A stretch of 42,068 nt of DNA from Xenophilus sp. L33 (GTDB taxonomy: Bacteria > Pseudomonadota > Gammaproteobacteria > Burkholderiales > Burkholderiaceae_C): assembly GCF_009765735.1 (NCBI RefSeq), contig NZ_LMUW01000039.1:1-42068 (forward strand), in the 5' to 3' direction. The position numbers and the translations under genes were made by a program. Positions 41,111-42,068 of this stretch are shown here, in pieces. The notes below the pieces were generated by a model, which was not told where the DNA came from, made no database searches, and saw only the letters and a list, made by a program, of their open reading frames with translations. Numbering within the stretch: the stretch's first letter is position 1; every line of letters begins with the position of its first letter.

Positions 41111-42068
41111 TCAGCCCAGCAGGGCCTGGGCGAATTCCCGGGCGTCGAAGGTTTCCAGGTCTTCCAGCTTCTCGCCGACGCCGACGAAATAGACCGGCAC
41201 CGGCCGCTCCCGGGCGATCGCGCAGAGCACGCCGCCCTTGGCGGTGCCGTCCAGCTTGGTGACGATCAGGCCGGTCAGCTGCAATGCCTCGTCGAAGGCC
41301 TTGACCTGGGCCAGCGCGTTCTGGCCGGTGTTGCCGTCGATCACCAGCAGCACCTCGTGCGGCGCGGTGACGTCGGCGCGGGTGACGACCCGCTTGATCT
41401 TCTTCAGCTCGTCCATCAGATGGACCTGGGTCGGAAGCCGGCCGGCGGTGTCGACCAGCACCACGTCCTTGCCGCGCGCCTTGCCGGCATGGACCGCGTC
41501 GAAGCTCACCGCCGCCGGGTCGCCGCCCTCCTGGCTGACGATTTCCACCGTGTTGCGGTCGGCCCAGACCAGCAGCTGCTCGCGGGCCGCGGCGCGGAAG
41601 GTGTCGGCGGCCGCCAGCAGCACCGAGGCGCCCTCGTTGGCCAGATGCTTGGTCAGCTTGCCGATCGAGGTGGTCTTGCCCGCGCCGTTGACGCCGGCCA
41701 CCATGATCACGGTCGGCGTGTGCTCGCCGATGACCAGCGCCTTCTCGAGCGGGCGCAGCAGGTCGGCGATGGCGTCGGCCAGGAGCACCTTGACCTGGGC
41801 CGCGTCGGTGGCCATCTGGCTCTTGACCCGGCGGCGCAGGTCCTCCAAGAGGTATTCGGTCGCCTTCAGGCCGGTGTCGGCCATCAGCAGGGCCTCTTCC
41901 AGTTCCTCGTAGAGCGCGTCGTCGATCTGGGCGTTGACGAAAGTGGCGGCGATGCTGTTGCCGGTCTTGCGCAGGCCGTTCCTGAGCTTGCCGAGCCAGC
42001 CGGCGCGGCTGGGGGCGGGGGCTGGGGCCGGGGCTGCGCGGACAGCGGTCGGAGCGACGACCGGCGCG
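41111..42068 (-). CDS. ftsY: FtsY, signal recognition particle receptor (5' end outside window)
   Basis: At least 318 residues are visible; the frame runs off the right edge without a start, so the N-terminal acidic/linker part is missing. An alanine/proline-rich linker (PTAVRAAPAPAPAPAPSRAG) leads into the NG domain: helices WLGKLRNGLRKTGNSIAATF and DDALYEELEEALLMADTG, then G1 GVNGAGKTTSIGKL, ADTFRAAAREQL, DTAGR, TKLDGTAKGG and the closing VGVGEKLEDLETFDAREFAQALLG. FtsY docks ribosome-SRP complexes at the membrane by GTP-dependent pairing with Ffh. It is upstream of rpoH on the same strand with 166 bases between; the CIRCE element suggests rpoH also has its own promoter. Confidence 0.95.
   Translation of the reverse strand, partial: APVVAPTAVRAAPAPAPAPSRAGWLGKLRNGLRKTGNSIAATFVNAQIDDALYEELEEALLMADTGLKATEYLLEDLRRRVKSQMATDAAQVKVLLADAIADLLRPLEKALVIGEHTPTVIMVAGVNGAGKTTSIGKLTKHLANEGASVLLAAADTFRAAAREQLLVWADRNTVEIVSQEGGDPAAVSFDAVHAGKARGKDVVLVDTAGRLPTQVHLMDELKKIKRVVTRADVTAPHEVLLVIDGNTGQNALAQVKAFDEALQLTGLIVTKLDGTAKGGVLCAIARERPVPVYFVGVGEKLEDLETFDAREFAQALLG

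Noticed and set aside
41111..41884. A complete 257-residue FtsY starting at an internal ATG (41884)
   Set aside because: The frame continues upstream through conserved NG-domain helices and an Ala/Pro linker to the window edge, so 41884 is an internal methionine and the gene is simply cut.

Overview
The window is about 42 kb of very GC-rich DNA (roughly 70% by eye), with dense bacterial gene packing and no gene-free stretch over 300 bases. The gene set points to an aerobic betaproteobacterium of the Burkholderiales, most likely Comamonadaceae-like: a cox operon carrying the small assembly ORF, DUF2244, DUF2970 and DUF2909 genes, rpoH with a CIRCE element, a TAXI-type binding protein, and beta-ketoadipate and hydroxycinnamate catabolism. 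This placement is inferred from gene content; no rRNA or tRNA was seen.

Layout. 1-3483 (minus) holds tamA followed by the 5' part of tamB, cut by the window edge. 3541-4458 (minus) is a 2-oxoglutarate/Fe(II) oxygenase. 4611-7296 (minus) is a MoxR ATPase - GNAT acetyltransferase - VWA/CoxE-like operon. 7453-8139 (plus) is a di-haem cytochrome c4, convergent with a DUF1841 gene. 8675-12634 (plus) holds a TAXI binding protein followed by pcaI-pcaJ-pcaF, the last steps of the beta-ketoadipate pathway.

12650-23124 (minus) looks like one nine-gene operon, read from the right: enoyl-CoA hydratase, feruloyl-CoA-synthase-type ligase, SDR dehydrogenase, a branched-chain-type ABC importer (binding protein, LivH, a fused LivM-LivG, LivF), acyl-CoA dehydrogenase and a MarR regulator. 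A CouO-like amidohydrolase (23239-24105) is divergent from it. Between the two lies a good sigma70 promoter overlapped by an inverted repeat, a likely MarR operator. Together these fit uptake and beta-oxidative deacetylation of phenylpropanoids to benzoates, which would then feed the ring-cleavage route ending in pcaIJF.

24118-30016 holds kefF-kefC, an orphan ParA-like ATPase, a MaoC hydratase, trmL, a ComF-family gene and a BioC-like methyltransferase homologue. 30139-39927 (plus) is the aa3-type cytochrome c oxidase locus: DUF2244, ctaC, ctaD, a 36-residue assembly ORF, ctaG, DUF2970 and ctaE, then a bidirectional terminator, an antisense DUF2909 gene, SURF1, a Sco-like protein, ctaA, ctaB and Sco/SenC. 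Several small or downstream genes appear to use TTG starts with stop-start overlap. The window ends with a terminator, rpoH (minus) under a perfect CIRCE element, and the 3' part of ftsY (minus), cut by the right edge.

The most interesting parts are the putative CouLMNO-type catabolic operon with its operator and LivMG fusion, the MoxR-GNAT-VWA operon, the Sco-like protein that keeps CxxxC but has no obvious copper histidine, and HrcA/CIRCE control of rpoH.
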